From the NCBI RefSeq assembly GCF_905147045.1, contig NC_065895.1, positions 3,353,001-3,417,000 on the forward strand: a stretch of 64,000 nucleotides of DNA, written 5' to 3'. The notes under the pieces are model-generated. The model had not been told where the DNA came from and searched no databases. It saw only the letters and a program-made list of their open reading frames with translations. This DNA comes from Nymphalis io (Eukaryota; Arthropoda; Insecta; Lepidoptera; Nymphalidae). Below are positions 33,674-47,383 of this stretch, piece after piece; position 1 is the first letter of the stretch, and each line of letters opens with the position of its first letter. The position numbers were made by a program, and so were the translations under genes.

Positions 33674-36600
33674 TTTGTTCTTAATAATTCAAGATTTTGT
33701 GTAATTTCGCATCTGTATAGTTCTATGAAGAGAACAGATTTTGTCGTTCTTAGATTGAATTTTATTAACAAATTTCTTAATATAAAATCCACAGTCTATG
33801 CTTTCCAATCTACGCTAAAATATATTTCACACGCACTGTTTTGGATTTGGCACTTTTTGTGTATATTGTACGAGTATAAGTGCTTGTAATAATATTCTGT
33901 TTTTATTTTATATGTAAATTAGGATTGTCTAAAATAAAATAGGATTGTCAAAAACTTTTCAATTAATTCTGATATGTATTGCGTAAAAAATATATTTCCC
34001 TGTGCCGATCTGGCTTATTCGAGGAAAGCAACGATATTGTCGTATGTGCAGGCTGAGTGAGTCAGTGTAATTACAGGCGCAAGGTTGGCATGTTTAAAAC
34101 TGACGGCATGTAAAATGTTTGCCCAATTACTCGTCTTTCTTTTTATAATAATAATCAATGAAAAATGCTACGTCAATCTTTATATATTAATAGTAAAAGT
34201 AATATCTGTCTAAATAAAAATTACAATAATTCCTTAGTTTCGTGTGATGATCTCATGACAACACTGAAATATGAGATTGAGGATGATAAACAGTATTGAA
34301 AGTTGTTTACTTTCTTAATCGGTTTGTGATTTTTAGCGGATTCTGTATCGCGACGTAACTAGAGAACAATATGCATATTTTCGCCCGCAATTGTCTACGT
34401 TATATATATAGCGATGTTAGGTATGTGGCTTATACATTTTTAGATAATTGTATTTGCTTTTCGAGTATTATATAGATAACTTATAAAAAAAAACTATATT
34501 AACACAATAAAATAATATAATTAAATAGCTCAAACATAGCTTTTTTCAATTCTGGATATCCTCTAAGTAAAGATGTGAATATACAAAAACAATTAATAAA
34601 AAAATATTAAAATATGACATTAGTATTTGATGGGACACGGTTTTTCATTCATTCCTTATATTATAGTAAAACTTTCCATGTATTTAATTATGAATTATAT
34701 AAAAGAAATCATTAAATATAAGAATTTAAAGTGCATTTTACAACTATGTATGTGGCAAACACGTTTTATTGTTGTATATTGAGAATAACATGAAATCGAA
34801 CAAGTGAAAATAGTTTATCTTCGTTTAGTATATAATAAGTTAAGTAAGTTTCAATTTATCACCTTATTATGGGCGTAATAAACATGAAAATATATAATGT
34901 ATAATTTTGTAAACATTTTTGTTATGTAAAAAGTGAATACTTTCTTATGTTAAGGCCAATAATGACACTAAAATTATGAAAATTGTTCGAAAAATTATAT
35001 CCGAATGTTTCAAGTAATATTTTTTCTAATTTCTTAATAATTTACTTTATTTTGTTGAAAGAAAAACTACTGAAAAGTAAAATTGTTTTGACGTTTTTAT
35101 TTTGTAAAAGTTCTATTATAATGTACCCTATATATATGGCCTTTATTTGTATGGTAACATTTTTAGGTATTGATTTCAGTCAGTCCATAATAAGGTAGTT
35201 CAGTTATTATTATTATATTGTAGATAGGGAAATAGACTAACGCCAGCCCACTGACTGATATATTTATACTTTAGGCTAAACATTCATTGGGTTTAAATAA
35301 ACTTTGCATTCACTTTGTTGTCACATGTAAAATCTCATCGTATCGTAATTTTGTTATCATTGTTTCATATTTAAAACAAAAAACTTAAAATAAAAGTTTA
35401 TTTTTATTAAATATACTTGTGACAGCATTTGGTACGAATTTAATTTAAATTTAAACTACATTTGTAACTTATAATTTCAACAAAACTTATCTTAAGTAGA
35501 ACCTCAGCCTTTGTGTTGTTAAATAATGTAGCCAAAATATTGTTTGACACAACTTGCTAGAAATATAATAGCTAAAATTTTGTTAATTGTATATGTTTTT
35601 TGTTTTCCGAGTGTTATTTAAAAGCTGTTAAAATCTGTCAAGAAATTATGTTATTACATGTTACATCTATTTAAATAAACTACTTCATTATTTCTAAATG
35701 TATCATTATGCAATAAGTAGGTAAAAGTAACTCTCTCGATATAAATGTTGGGTGTGGTTTAAAAAAAATTCAAGCTAATTTCAAAGGGCTGAGGCACAAC
35801 TCAAACTGTGTATATCTGATTAAATGTAATATTAATTTAAATGGAGTATCGAATAAATGTTTCAAACATATTGTTTGTATCATTTTCAAGAATATAATTT
35901 ATTATTTATTATATTAAAGGAATAATAATAATAAATTTATTTATTCTCTTCCACAGACATTTATGTTTAAAAATTTTATATGTATACTAGGTTGCCCTAT
36001 ACTACGGGTCTCCTGGCTTCCCCTCTTGAGTTAGGTACTATTTATTTTTTGAATTTTATAGTAAAAAGGAAAAAGACTAACGCTTTTACAATATATTATC
36101 AAGTAAAAGGTAAATAATAATAATAGAAATAAAAAGTATATATATTATATACACTTATATAGTTATATTTATGTAGATTATAATGTTGCGTCCCACACTA
36201 GGGCCCGTCTTCGTTCCCAGGAAATCAATATTAGTCAATCAGGTCACAATAAACAAGTTAAATAATATATAACCTCGTATTACGATTAAGAGTGTATGTA
36301 GTATTTGAAGTACCAGGGCACATGATACCGGAAGAGGTATAAGTGATGGGTTAAACGATAAACTCGTAGTGTAGTGGACGGGGCCTTATAAATCGTAGCC
36401 ATGAAGCGGACTGTAGCAAAGTGCTAGGCGCTGCGATAAACGTATGCACTTTCTGGTTATGCACTCCTATTTTATGGCACGGATTTATTGTTTTAAATTT
36501 TAATTATTTAAAAATAAATTTTATTCACATACATATTCCGTAAACACATGAACTCGGTAAGCGGTCGGAGAGGAGAGAGGATACTTATTAAATAAATAAA

Positions 36601-39600
36601 ATGATTAAAACAAACTTTATTTATGAGATTTTTTATTTACAAGTTACGTATGTACATCACAATGTGACATTTCAGTCAATATGTAATACATTATAACTGG
36701 TATTATATTTAGCCGTCTAATAACGTATCCATTATCCATACAATGAAAATGCTACTCATAAAGCAGGCATATGAACGGACGAAGCATGTTTTGTTGTACT
36801 ATAACATAAGTATTTTAAATAAGTCTTTCTAGTTCCTATAGTAAAAAAAAAATGCTTAACAAACGTGCAATAATATTAAAAAGCAGTTTTCGAAAGAAAT
36901 AATCGCTCATTTTCTTCTGAGAGGACATTCTTAACATAAATTTTATTGCATAATATCAACATAAATACAACATCAGTCTCATTCATTTTAGTAACTGAAG
37001 TATTGAAATGTCACGAAAATCGTTTATTTTGATACTCTAAGTCTAAACCATATGGTTTATAAATAGCATACCGCGGCAGTGAATGGGTTACCATTATTTA
37101 AAACTAATTTAAAAAAGGCAACACAAAAGACTCGAATATTTTCCATCGAAAGAATTGATATTGATTTATTAATCTTATCACTTTTGTTATTTACATGTTC
37201 AAATTACAGAAAATTCAATTATATTTTAACTTTTATATAATTTGACAAATCGTATTGACTAGACTGTAATATCAAACATGATGTTATACTTTTTATTTAC
37301 AACATTTATTTATCGTTTTATTATTACACTGATTACCTTAGAAGAAATAATTATAAACATTTTTATAAGTAACGTCTTATTCGTTAATGGCACACAAACA
37401 CTAATAATTGTGATATAATAAATGTGGTATCTTTACGTATTTATTTAAGTAGCAATTGTTATAATTCACGAGAAATGTTGTCCTTTTACATTTAAAACAA
37501 TAGGAGGCAAAGACCGATAGTTATAGATAAATAATACATTCTTATAATGTGTTACATGAAAAAAACAATTAAAAGTAAACAGTACACATTTTACAATATC
37601 AAATAGCTATTGTTAATAATTACGCAATATTTTATACACATTATAAATGATTTGACGTGATGCAATATAAACGTTACATATTCACGAATAGTTGGGTGTC
37701 AATGATAACTATTAAGAATATAAAACCTAATCCATATTTATAATCTCTTAAGTAGCTTTTTACATAATTTGCGAAGATTTTGCGCATATTTTTAATGTCT
37801 GTTTTGCACGCAAGCAATCACTACCTTTTTTGTGCGTGTTTAACCCTTTCACTAGTGTAGTTCTAGCTTAAATGAAGAAAAAAAAACCAAACACAAAATA
37901 AATGCCGTTTCGGAATGAAAATCCATCCTTATTTATAGTTATAAAAAATGATACAGTTAGTACCTTAAACATAATCGTGTTGCAGGATGGTTATATAAAT
38001 GAAAAATAATATTATTTTTGATTACAAAATACATTGAGATCAATAAAATCATGATTTAAAAATATTTGTAATTTATATAGCAATTTCCATCACTCTTTAC
38101 TTGCTTTCCATTTTTCTAATTTTAATCTTAGTTTTTATTTCTATTCAATATCAAACTACCTATTCAGCCAAGAACTACTCAAACTAATTAATTTATTTTT
38201 CAGACAAACTTTTAATATATTTTATTTATTAATACCGTACCATTGTTTGACTATCTAAATTGTTCCAATATTTACGTATATGCGTGCTGTATATTTTTTT
38301 TTAATAATTTTTTTTCTAAATAAAATTATTTGTCATCAAATGGCAAGCGCTGATATAATGTGTGCGGGACGGATGATTTTTTTTTATTATAATGGCATGG
38401 ATATATTCTGGCGTTTTTTGAATAATTTTAGCAAAATATATTTTTTTCAATGCCATCAATATAATAGCTCACATATTTATTATACTGACAACATTAGAAT
38501 ATAAAATTGCAAGCTAGCTTTTTGGCCTACAATTTATTTTAATTTTAATGCATATTTAATACTTACCAATTAGTAGCAAATATCGAGAAAGCATAGAAAT
38601 GAAAATGTTGTTTGTATAGCGGATTCATGAATATGTTTTGTTTTGCATAATATTAAAATATTTCTCAAAAATATTTGGAGTTTGGCAATTTTTTTTTTAA
38701 ATAATTCTGTACTTGGCACAAACTATGCTCATTACGGATTAGTCAATTATTAGAAATTAATTATCTTATGGGTTTTTTTATACGAAGACTTACGGTACTA
38801 TGTTTCGATCACTAAATAATATTAATATAATATGTTAATTTACTGACCGTTTTGTATTTGATTATAGTTAGTAGAATTATCTTAAAAAATGTATTATTAA
38901 ACTTAAGATGTATGGTCCTTATATTTTTTATATGACAGTAAAGTTTTTTTTTTTTTAAATATTGAATAATAGTGTATTATTTGAACTGTAGGCATCAAGG
39001 CTAATAAAAATCTATTTAATACGTTTTTTAAGGTTCATTTAAGATTATTAATGTTATTTTTTTATTTATAGTAAAAACGAATTGAAATGTGAAAATTGTG
39101 AAGTGATTTACTATTGTAGAATTAAAAAGCATTGCTTGATTTAATTAAATGATTAATATTATTAATGTTTATAAACAGTATATGTAAGTAATAGTCTATT
39201 AACTCCTGTAATATTAAATTTGGTGGGAAGAAAAAATAATTGCGTAATATTATTTTATATTCGACCGCTTCCACGGGTATTTAAAGCGATATTAAGCCTT
39301 AAGATTATTTTCGTATCAGCACAATGAAGATAATTATTTTTACATACTATGCTCGTAACCATGGAAGTGGACTATTTGTGAAGACATTTAAAATATAAAT
39401 TTTATCAGTAAGCTGACCAGCGGACCAGACAGTTGTACAATCCGAGACTATGGGAAGTGAACACAATATATCAACAATCGAACTAGCGAGTTACGCTCTT
39501 CCTTTTGATTCTTAATATTTTTATTCTAACGTGTTATTAAATTTTGTAAGCGAGACTGCATCGAGGAGCCGGATTCAGGATAAAATTAAGCGCGCTGAGA

Positions 39601-39666
39601 AGAAAATATGCAAATAAAGCGCGATATTATAGACGGGGAATTTAGTAGTTTAGCATAAGCACGGTC
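33674..39666. other. 6-kb convergent intergenic region, no gene seen
   Basis: Very AT-rich sequence between the 3' ends of Bre1 (plus) and the coiled-coil gene (minus). All frames are short. A scrap of SINE B lies near 34046-34087. Part of 38700-39666 may be 3' UTR of the minus-strand gene. No conserved protein or structured RNA was recognised. Confidence 0.5.
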
Positions 39667-40314
39667 CTAGGTGCAGGCGGCGGGCGCCAGCGAGCGCGTG
39701 AGGCGCTGCAGCGTGCGCGCTAGCGGCAGCGCTCGCGGCGCCGCCGGTAGCGCTCCCAGCGCTGCCTCCAGCGCCTGCAGCCGCCGCCGCCGCTCGTCCT
39801 CGTCGCACTCCGCCAGCTCCTGCGCCAATATCATAGCATGAAGATCAAATAAGGTATAAATACTGCCTATATATTATTAACTAATTATTAGAGCCATCAC
39901 TCTCTTCGAGAATTTTTTATAAATTATAAATTAATTACCTGTTCGAACAGTTTGATTTCATCCTCTTCACCGTATTGGGCGAGTTGACTTTTTAACGCCT
40001 AAAAAATAAAAAAAAAACATGAAATCTTTAAATATTAAACACTAAGCCAAAGCGCCTCCAGAATGCGATACCGCGCTAAAGCCTACAAGACTGATTCCGA
40101 TAATATTTAAGTCCAAAAGTAAATTTAATACTACTTAAGCAGTCAATTAAACGGCATATTTTTTAAACATAATTTTGCACTTCTATATAATGCACGTATA
40201 ATAATTACATTTCATATAGTAAAGATTATAGCAATATGAACAGCGTATACCTTGCCTTTAGTGTACCATCTGTTAAGTCATAAGTTTATTAAATTAAGCT
40301 CGGTATAAAATCTA

Positions 40315-40362
<48 letters not shown>

Positions 40363-40384
40363 TATATACATATATATAACTATA

Positions 40385-40441
<57 letters not shown>

Positions 40442-43400
40442 GTTTATTTAATTATATATGTTTATTTAAGCTAATATTTTTTTCAATTTACTTTTGGACA
40501 TACTTGTAAATAATTTAAAAAAATATAACAATTTATTATGTATATATCTGGTATGTATAAAAATATATATTGCCAATTATTTATTTACATAAAATGTGGT
40601 TATATACATGTGCTGGAGGTCGCGAGTCAACCCATTGTTAAGCCGTGGTTGCCTTCTGTGCCTTCTCTTCAATTCGAAATATTTACATAAATATTAATAA
40701 TTTTATAGATAAACAAAATTAAAGAATAACTATAGATAAAATATAAATATGTAGTGCGAATAAAATCCAGTAACCATAGACAAGACAGATAATTGTCCTA
40801 ATAAATGAATAATTTAAAAAAAATTTCATCATATACCATAGACACCAAGATCCATAAAAATATTTAAAAACAGATTAAAAATAAAGAAAATAATAAGAGA
40901 GAGCACAGAGACAATAATAAATGTGTGCGTATGAAGCTTATAGTGAGTGGATATTAACCTTGACGTTTTATTCTTGACTCGAGATCGCCAAGCAGGCCCT
41001 GAATGGTGTAAATACCTGTTTCACATTAAACCAGTTAACGGTACTAACACTACTCTACATTTCATAATTGATACAACAGTCCAAAAAGGTATCCATTTTT
41101 TTTTAAAAGGATCGGGTGCCTTCATTTGTTATTCCTGCGTTCATAGATAATATTATACTTCTTACATTGTCAATACACCGCCGACAATGGGAATTAAGAT
41201 GTTACATTCCTTGTGCCTGTAGTAACACTGGCTCGCTGTCACTTTAAACTGTATTACCGTTTGGCGAAAAAATAAATGGCAAAGTGGTAACCACAGAGAT
41301 GGGTTGCAAGCACAAAGCCAGTATAATATTGCCTATCCTAAAACATTATATTATTGATCTTACATTTAAAATTTCATCACAACCCGAAAGTCTTTTTTAT
41401 GATGGTTGATAAATACACAATATTTCCCATGATATGATGAAGATTTCAATAGGATTGTAATTTCATATGAATATTGAAGCGTCAATAGCATGGTTTACAG
41501 GCCGGGATGGGTGTCGTTCCCACTCCTAACAAAAGCGTTACCCTCAATTAAAGGGGTAAACAGAAATATAAGTAATTCTTTAAAAACAGTCATTGCTATT
41601 CGAAAAACTATTTATATACTGAATAAATGAATTGTGGGCGAAAGAATGAACGGTGAGATTAAGATTGGTTTATTTTTTTTAAATTTGATGATAAAAGGAC
41701 TTTTGTTTATAATAAATGTCATTTTCTAGGTTTGAAATATTCTTTCTATAAGATATAAAATTTAATTTTTACTTGGTGGAATGTTTATGTGTGTGTACAA
41801 TATAACATATAAATATTATATAAACACATACAATATTTTTAAATACCTTATATAGTGGAATATAAATTATATAAAATTGGTTTTAAGTTCTAGTTATAAA
41901 ATTATAGGTCAAGTAATAATAAAAAAATAACTTTTTATTTATTTATGAATCGTTTGTAATACTGTTCTCGAATATTTTAGAATTTAAAAATAAAACATAG
42001 TTAAAGGTTTAGATAACATATTATCAAACTCACTTCTATAGACTGTTGGTACTGCTCCATGAGGCTCTTGCAAGCGTCCAGTTCGGCCAGCTTTTTGACC
42101 ACGACATCCGCTACGTTCTTCTCGGTCACTTCTATTTTATCTCTGCAAACGTAATGGACGGGTGAGCTACATGAGACACGTCACTCGCTCGTTTCAAAGC
42201 AGAATTAATATATTACGTATGTTCAAAGTACTCGGAAAGGAAGGAAGAAGAAGTAATAGGTTGTGAGGTTAGAATGTGAAGTAATCGGTGGCACAAGAAA
42301 CGTTCGTAGTATAATGCGAGCGGTACCGGAGCGCGTGCGCGAGCGCGGCGGCGGGCAGGTCGGCGGGGCGCGCGGCGGCGGCGGCGAGCGCGCGCAGCAG
42401 CTCGGCCAGGCGCGCGTCCAGCGCCAGCACGCGCTCCAGCAGCGCGCCGCGCGCCGCGCGCTCGCCCGCCGCCTCCCAGCGCTGGCGCGCCGCGATGGCG
42501 GCCGACAGCGCGCGCAGCGACTCGCGCTCCGACGCGCACTCCGCCGAGCCCGAGCCCGAGCCCGAGCCCGACCCGTCCCCCTCCGCCTCCACCGACGCAT
42601 CGCCCTCTGTCGACCGACGATTTGTCAATTTGTGAGTGTTACAGATTTCAATATGTTGTAAAACGGTTCGAAGTAGAACAAAATTAAAAAGGACATAGAC
42701 AATACGATCTGCAAATTTTTATAAAACGAACTCTAAACACACCTTTATCTATATCCCCGCAATACTCTCTCTCGGGCGACAGCTCCTCGCCGCTCCAGGC
42801 GCCTGCGCCTTCAGCGCCCGACCACCATTCCTCCGCATATTCTGATTTTTAAATAAAATTAATCGGTTATTACTTATCTATTTGTGATGACGTATAAATC
42901 GAATATTGCTCATCATAATTTATAAAAATTTTGATTATTCCATTTTGTAATGGTAATTGAACAATAATAACCTGGGTCAGTAACGAGACAGGGCTCCGTC
43001 TCCGAGTCGAGCAGGTCGGCGGAGTTGTCGTTGTCGTCGGACATGCGCGAGCGCTCGTCGTCGTGCGCGTGCGCGGGCGCGGCCGCGTGCGCGAGCGGCG
43101 TGGCGGCCGAGCGCAGCGCGCGGGCCACCGCGCCCAGCAGCCCGCCGCGGGACTCGTCCTCCGGGGACAGAGTCTCGCCGCTGTCGCTGCGACTGGAACA
43201 AGGGAAGAAATTGATTAAATGAAGATGAAGAAGATGATTAAATATTTTTGATGATTATTGTTAAAGTGGAACGAGAGTCCGAAAATTAAAAGACACTACT
43301 TATTTCATCGATTTGCGGTGTTCGTTGTGAGCAGATCAGACAGTGAATTCTACTGTAACCATTTGCAACTAAATTTACAAATTATATGATATGATGATTT

Positions 43401-46400
43401 ACAGACAATAAGTCGAACAGTCGGGGAGCCCAACCTGCAGTAAGCTTCATTATGATAGACGGTTTGCTGCAGCGCGTGGTGCGGCAGCGAGTAGGCGGCG
43501 CGCACGGCCTCGGTGAGCGCGCGCAGGCGGCGCGACAGCGCGTCCAGCGCCGCCGCCGCGCCCGCGCCGCCCCGCGCGCGCGCGCCCGCCGCCAGCGCCT
43601 CCTGGCGCCGCTGCTCGCACATGCGCACCAGTTGCCGGCACTCGCCACGTCTGTAACGATGACATTACGTGGAAATTTATAAATCCATCTAACCTTTTCG
43701 ACGAGAGGAGGCCTTAGCCACTTGTATTTCACCTTTAAGATATCGTTTTAATACCATAAAAGATAATATTTTAACTCTATATTAAGCCTCATTGACATTA
43801 ATGTCTCAGTTCCTAGAGATAAGAGACCACCGTTTTTATAGCAAACCTGTCTATTATCCTACTGGACACGGCATGTCGTGGCCGTCTGTATAAGTGCCAC
43901 TCACTGATCAGATATTGTACCGCTAAACAGCAGTACATAGTCTTGTTGCGTTCCGGTTTGAAGGGTGAGTAAGGCGATGTAACTACAGGCATAAGGGACG
44001 TAACATCTGAGTTCCCAAAGATAGTGGCGCATTGGCGATGTAAGGAATGGTTACATTACTTAAATCACCAATGTCTATGGGCGGTGGTGACAACTTACCA
44101 TCAAGTGGCCGATGTAATCGTCAGTCTACCTATAACATAAACAAAAATTATACCTGCGCTCAAGTTCCGCACTGAGCCGCGTGATTTCGGCCTCCGCGTC
44201 CCGCAGCGAGTCCCCGAGCGCGCCGGTCTCCGCGGCGAGGAAGTCCTGCATCTCTGCCGCCTCGCGCTCCGCCTCCGCCAGCCGCGCGGACAGCACTCGA
44301 GAAGTCTCCCGTCCGTGACACGCCTCCTGTTATAAGCATACGACCAGAGACTTAACTTAGACTTGGAAATTAATACATGGATTTAACTTTTTGTATAAAA
44401 CTTAATCTTGAAAAAAAAACTATCCCATTAACTAACGGGCTCCGAGCTCAGATAGATGGAAAACTGACAGATGTGTTTTATTATGTACCATGAGACAATA
44501 CTTTTATTTAAATATAGAAAGCCGAGATGGCCTAGTGGAAGGAAAACATCATGAATGTGTCTAATTTCATTGAAATTCTGCCACATGTGTATTCTACCAA
44601 CCCGCATTGGAGCAGCGTGGTGGAATAAGCTCCAAGCCTTCTCCTCAAAAGGGAGAGGAAGCTTTAGCCCAGCAGTGGGACATTAACAGGCTGTTACTGT
44701 ATAGAAATGGGATACATGACCGTTTATATCATATTATGTATCGATATTAATTTAATCTTTACATTATTAAATATGTAGTTTAGATGTTAATATATGATAT
44801 TTGGACGTTAATAAACGAAATAGCCTAGTTAACAACGAAATAGACCCAAATATATTGGAATATAATATCGAATTATGGCAAAATTTTAATCATCAATTTA
44901 TTTTCATTAAAAAAAAACAGTAACAGACAAAAAAAGTGATAGATTGAAAATTGTTAATTAAAAAAAAACTGAAGATGTCAAACTAATTCTTTAGATAAAA
45001 GTTAACTAGCAATAAACACTTAACTATCGCTAAGCATAATGAACGAAATATATTTTTTCCAGTTTATTTTATAGTTTTTAATCAACCCACCAGTAACTTG
45101 CTATAATTCACAGTTCACTGGTTAACCGCAACGAGCGCGTACTGTAGTAGGGTTGGCAACTGCATACAATTTATCGCTGTGTTAAGCTTTAATTAAAATC
45201 ATTTAATACATGGGTTTGGTATGCGAGTCTCATATAAGAGCACTTAAGCACAATGAAATTAAGATAATCTATACTTAAATGCGAAAGTAGCTCTGTCTAT
45301 TTGTTACACTTTCACGGCTAAGCTGAACAGAATTAGAAGACATTTGGTATGAAGTAAGCTTGAACCCCAAGGGAGGACATTGGCTACTTTTTTATACCTT
45401 AAACCTGCTCCCCCACCCCTCCAACACGCGTACGAGAACTAGTTAACTATAAATTTCAGTTTTCCGTGTAGTATTAATACAAATCTCGTTATAGTTATTT
45501 AAACAATGGCTTATGCTAAAGAGAGGTGAGGTAAAATATCTAACCGCATGCAACTTATCGCAGTGCTCCCGTAACGAGTCAATCTCGCCACGCTGTCTCG
45601 TAGCGAGCTCGCCGGCCGCCCGCAACTGTTCCTCTAATGCCCGAAGACAACCATCTGCGTTGGCACCGGCGCCTAAAAGCGATTCGATAATTGATTTTCT
45701 TAGTCAAAACATCTTAAAGTTCAAACATTATTATTTTGCTGAATATGAAAAAACTTGGTGTGTTTTAGTAACAAAATTTTTATAATTCACTACTTTATAT
45801 TTGTGATTAATGAAGGGGATGGAAGTTATTTAGGGAAAAATAATGCTATTAATGTTTTTTACGATTCAAATATTTTCACTGATTTAAGATCGTCAGATAT
45901 ATAAACTCTTACCAGCGCCGGCAAGTTCCAACAGTCTTTGTGAGTTTCTCTCCAGTTCAGATATAGCTGCTAGCCTCGCAGAGCGTTCCGCAGCCAGCTG
46001 AGACTCAGCGTGGAGCCTCCTCTCTCGTTCTTCAGTCGCTGCAGCCTCTGCCGCGACGGCCGCCGCTACCAAACGTGCATTCTCCGTATCGCGAGCGCTC
46101 GCTTGAACACCACGGTGACATCGAGTCACTTCTATGCGACTGAAAAAAAGCGAAAACCTATTTGAGTCTTCCATTAAACTAGCTATGAAAAGTTAGCAAT
46201 AATTATTAAAATAAATCAATTTTAATTGAATCATAGAAATATATGTATATGTAGCTTTGAAAAACTACGAATAATTTGATTTTGAAATAGGTTTTATATT
46301 TTTTATAAATGAACAGTTACCTCTCTATATTTGGCACGATTCCTGCAAAAGCCGAGTCGATATCGGTTCCGCACAACACAGTCTGCGAAACTTTTTCGGC

Positions 46401-47360
46401 ATAAATCCTCACCCGCGTCTTCGTCACCGAACGCGAAGATACGGAACGAGCTACAGTAGGTCTCCTGGAAGGTGGTGTATTTTCATGTTTTGGAGACGAG
46501 TCTGGATCTGCCTCTCGCCTTCTTCTCGGTAGCGTGCCATATTTATCTGCTGCTACTCGAGTAGCAGATACATCGGTTGCAACGGGAAGTCGTTGTCCGT
46601 TAGTAGGCCATTTTTTCTCGTCTACTGGTGAATTTGGTGTTCTACATCTTGCAGTAGACGTTTTTGTAGGTTTGGCACGTAAAGCTGGACTCTCGCGGAC
46701 CAGATTGGGAAGATCTGCAGTCGGTCGTATGCGTGGTTTGGGTGTCAATGGTCGGGGTTTTTCTGGCGGTGTTGGTTTTTCTCGACTTCTTGCCCGTTCA
46801 CGAGTTGCCAAGTTAGGTCCACGAGGTGCTGTCGCCGGACGAGGAGTTGACGTACCGACGGGTGAACTTCTTTTCGGTTCAGTCACAGTTACATTCATTC
46901 GAGGACGGGGTCGAGGAGGAGCACCTGCTAAGGACGAACTTTCAGATCCGCAACCTGAACCACAAGACACAACGCTAGAAGCACAAGAACGGGATCCTCC
47001 ACCACTGCTCAGAGCTCGACCACATCCCTCGACACCACTATCACTTCCAGCAGCACCGAGTGCTAACTCATCTCCAACCGGTAAACTATCAAGGTCACTA
47101 ATTGACCGCACATCAATAGCTTCACAAGAACCATTTCTTATAAATGATTCTTTTAAATGAATACTTTCATTATTACAGCCCTCTAAAGTTTCAATACTAA
47201 TACCACTTTCTTCTTTAATCACTGCAATTGAGTTATCATTTGTGTTATTTGTTTTATTTTCTAAATTTCCATCTCCGTTAGAAATCGTTTCATTGACCAT
47301 AGAGCCAGACGGAGGAAGGCCACTAACATCGACGACTTTACTTGAATTTTCTTCTTCCAT
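39667..47360 (-). CDS. 901-residue coiled-coil protein, unidentified
   Basis: Eleven exons (minus): 47360-46321, 46139-45913, 45672-45545, 44326-44154, 43650-43435, 43192-42972, 42841-42743, 42606-42327, 42142-42034, 39998-39939, 39819-39667; phases close to 901 residues plus TAG. Residues 1-346 (exon 1) are disordered, Ser/Pro/Arg-rich (RSSPVGTSTPRPATAPRG; PPEKPRPLTPKPRIRP), a style common in microtubule-linked proteins. Residues about 350-560 and 710-880 are heptad-rich coiled coil. Acidic low-complexity segments with SDSGETLSPEDE and DDNDNSADLLDSETE lie between. TVYHNEAYC near the middle is a distinctive motif. I do not recognise the family securely; insect quick-to-court and other centrosomal or cytoskeletal coiled-coil families would be first to test. 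A 5' UTR acceptor (TTTCAG at 47384) lies upstream. No membrane segment or enzyme motif is visible. Confidence 0.8.
40311..40439. repeat. (TA)n microsatellite
   Basis: About 125 bp of almost pure TA dinucleotides interrupted by short ACATATATAC and AACTATATAAC pieces, in the large intron (39999-42033) of the coiled-coil gene. Self-complementary along its length. Confidence 0.9.
41178..41330 (-). repeat. diverged SINE family B fragment
   Basis: Keeps GGGAATTAAGATGTTACATTCC, then TTGTGCCTGTAGTAACACTGG and GTTTGGCG blocks in the family B order, minus sense. In the same large intron. Confidence 0.55.
43881..44142 (+). repeat. diverged SINE family B copy
   Basis: From GTGCCACTCACTGATCAG through TTCCGGTTTGAAGGGTGAG to the remnant tail CCTATAACATAAACAAAA; plus sense, mutated tail. 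In intron 4 of the minus-strand coiled-coil gene. Confidence 0.7.
44520..44700 (+). repeat. SINE family A with internal deletion
   Basis: Starts AAGCCGAGATGGCCTAGTGG (A-box head) but then jumps to AAGGAAAACATCATGAATG, so the B box and the following body are deleted, and it runs to AACAGGCTGTTACTG. In intron 3 of the coiled-coil gene. Confidence 0.75.
45277..45440 (+). repeat. dispersed repeat C copy
   Basis: GCGAAAGTAGCTCTGTCTAT, then CACTTTCACGGCTAAGCTGAA, TACTTTTTTATACC, CCACCCC and GAGAACTAGTTAACT occur in the same order as in the 52975 copy. In intron 3 of the coiled-coil gene. Confidence 0.55.
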
Positions 47361-47383
47361 TTTGGCCTTTTATGTCACATGAT

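Noticed and set aside
42213..42661. Several long overlapping frames on both strands
   Set aside because: High-GC exon lacks stop codons in most frames. Only the frame in phase with both neighbouring exons was kept.
43382..43732. Arg/Ala-rich frames on both strands
   Set aside because: Same GC effect over the 43435-43650 exon; not in phase with neighbours.
46534..47160. 208-residue plus-strand frame
   Set aside because: Antisense shadow of the first coding exon of the coiled-coil gene; that minus-strand frame is longer and joins to ten exons in phase.
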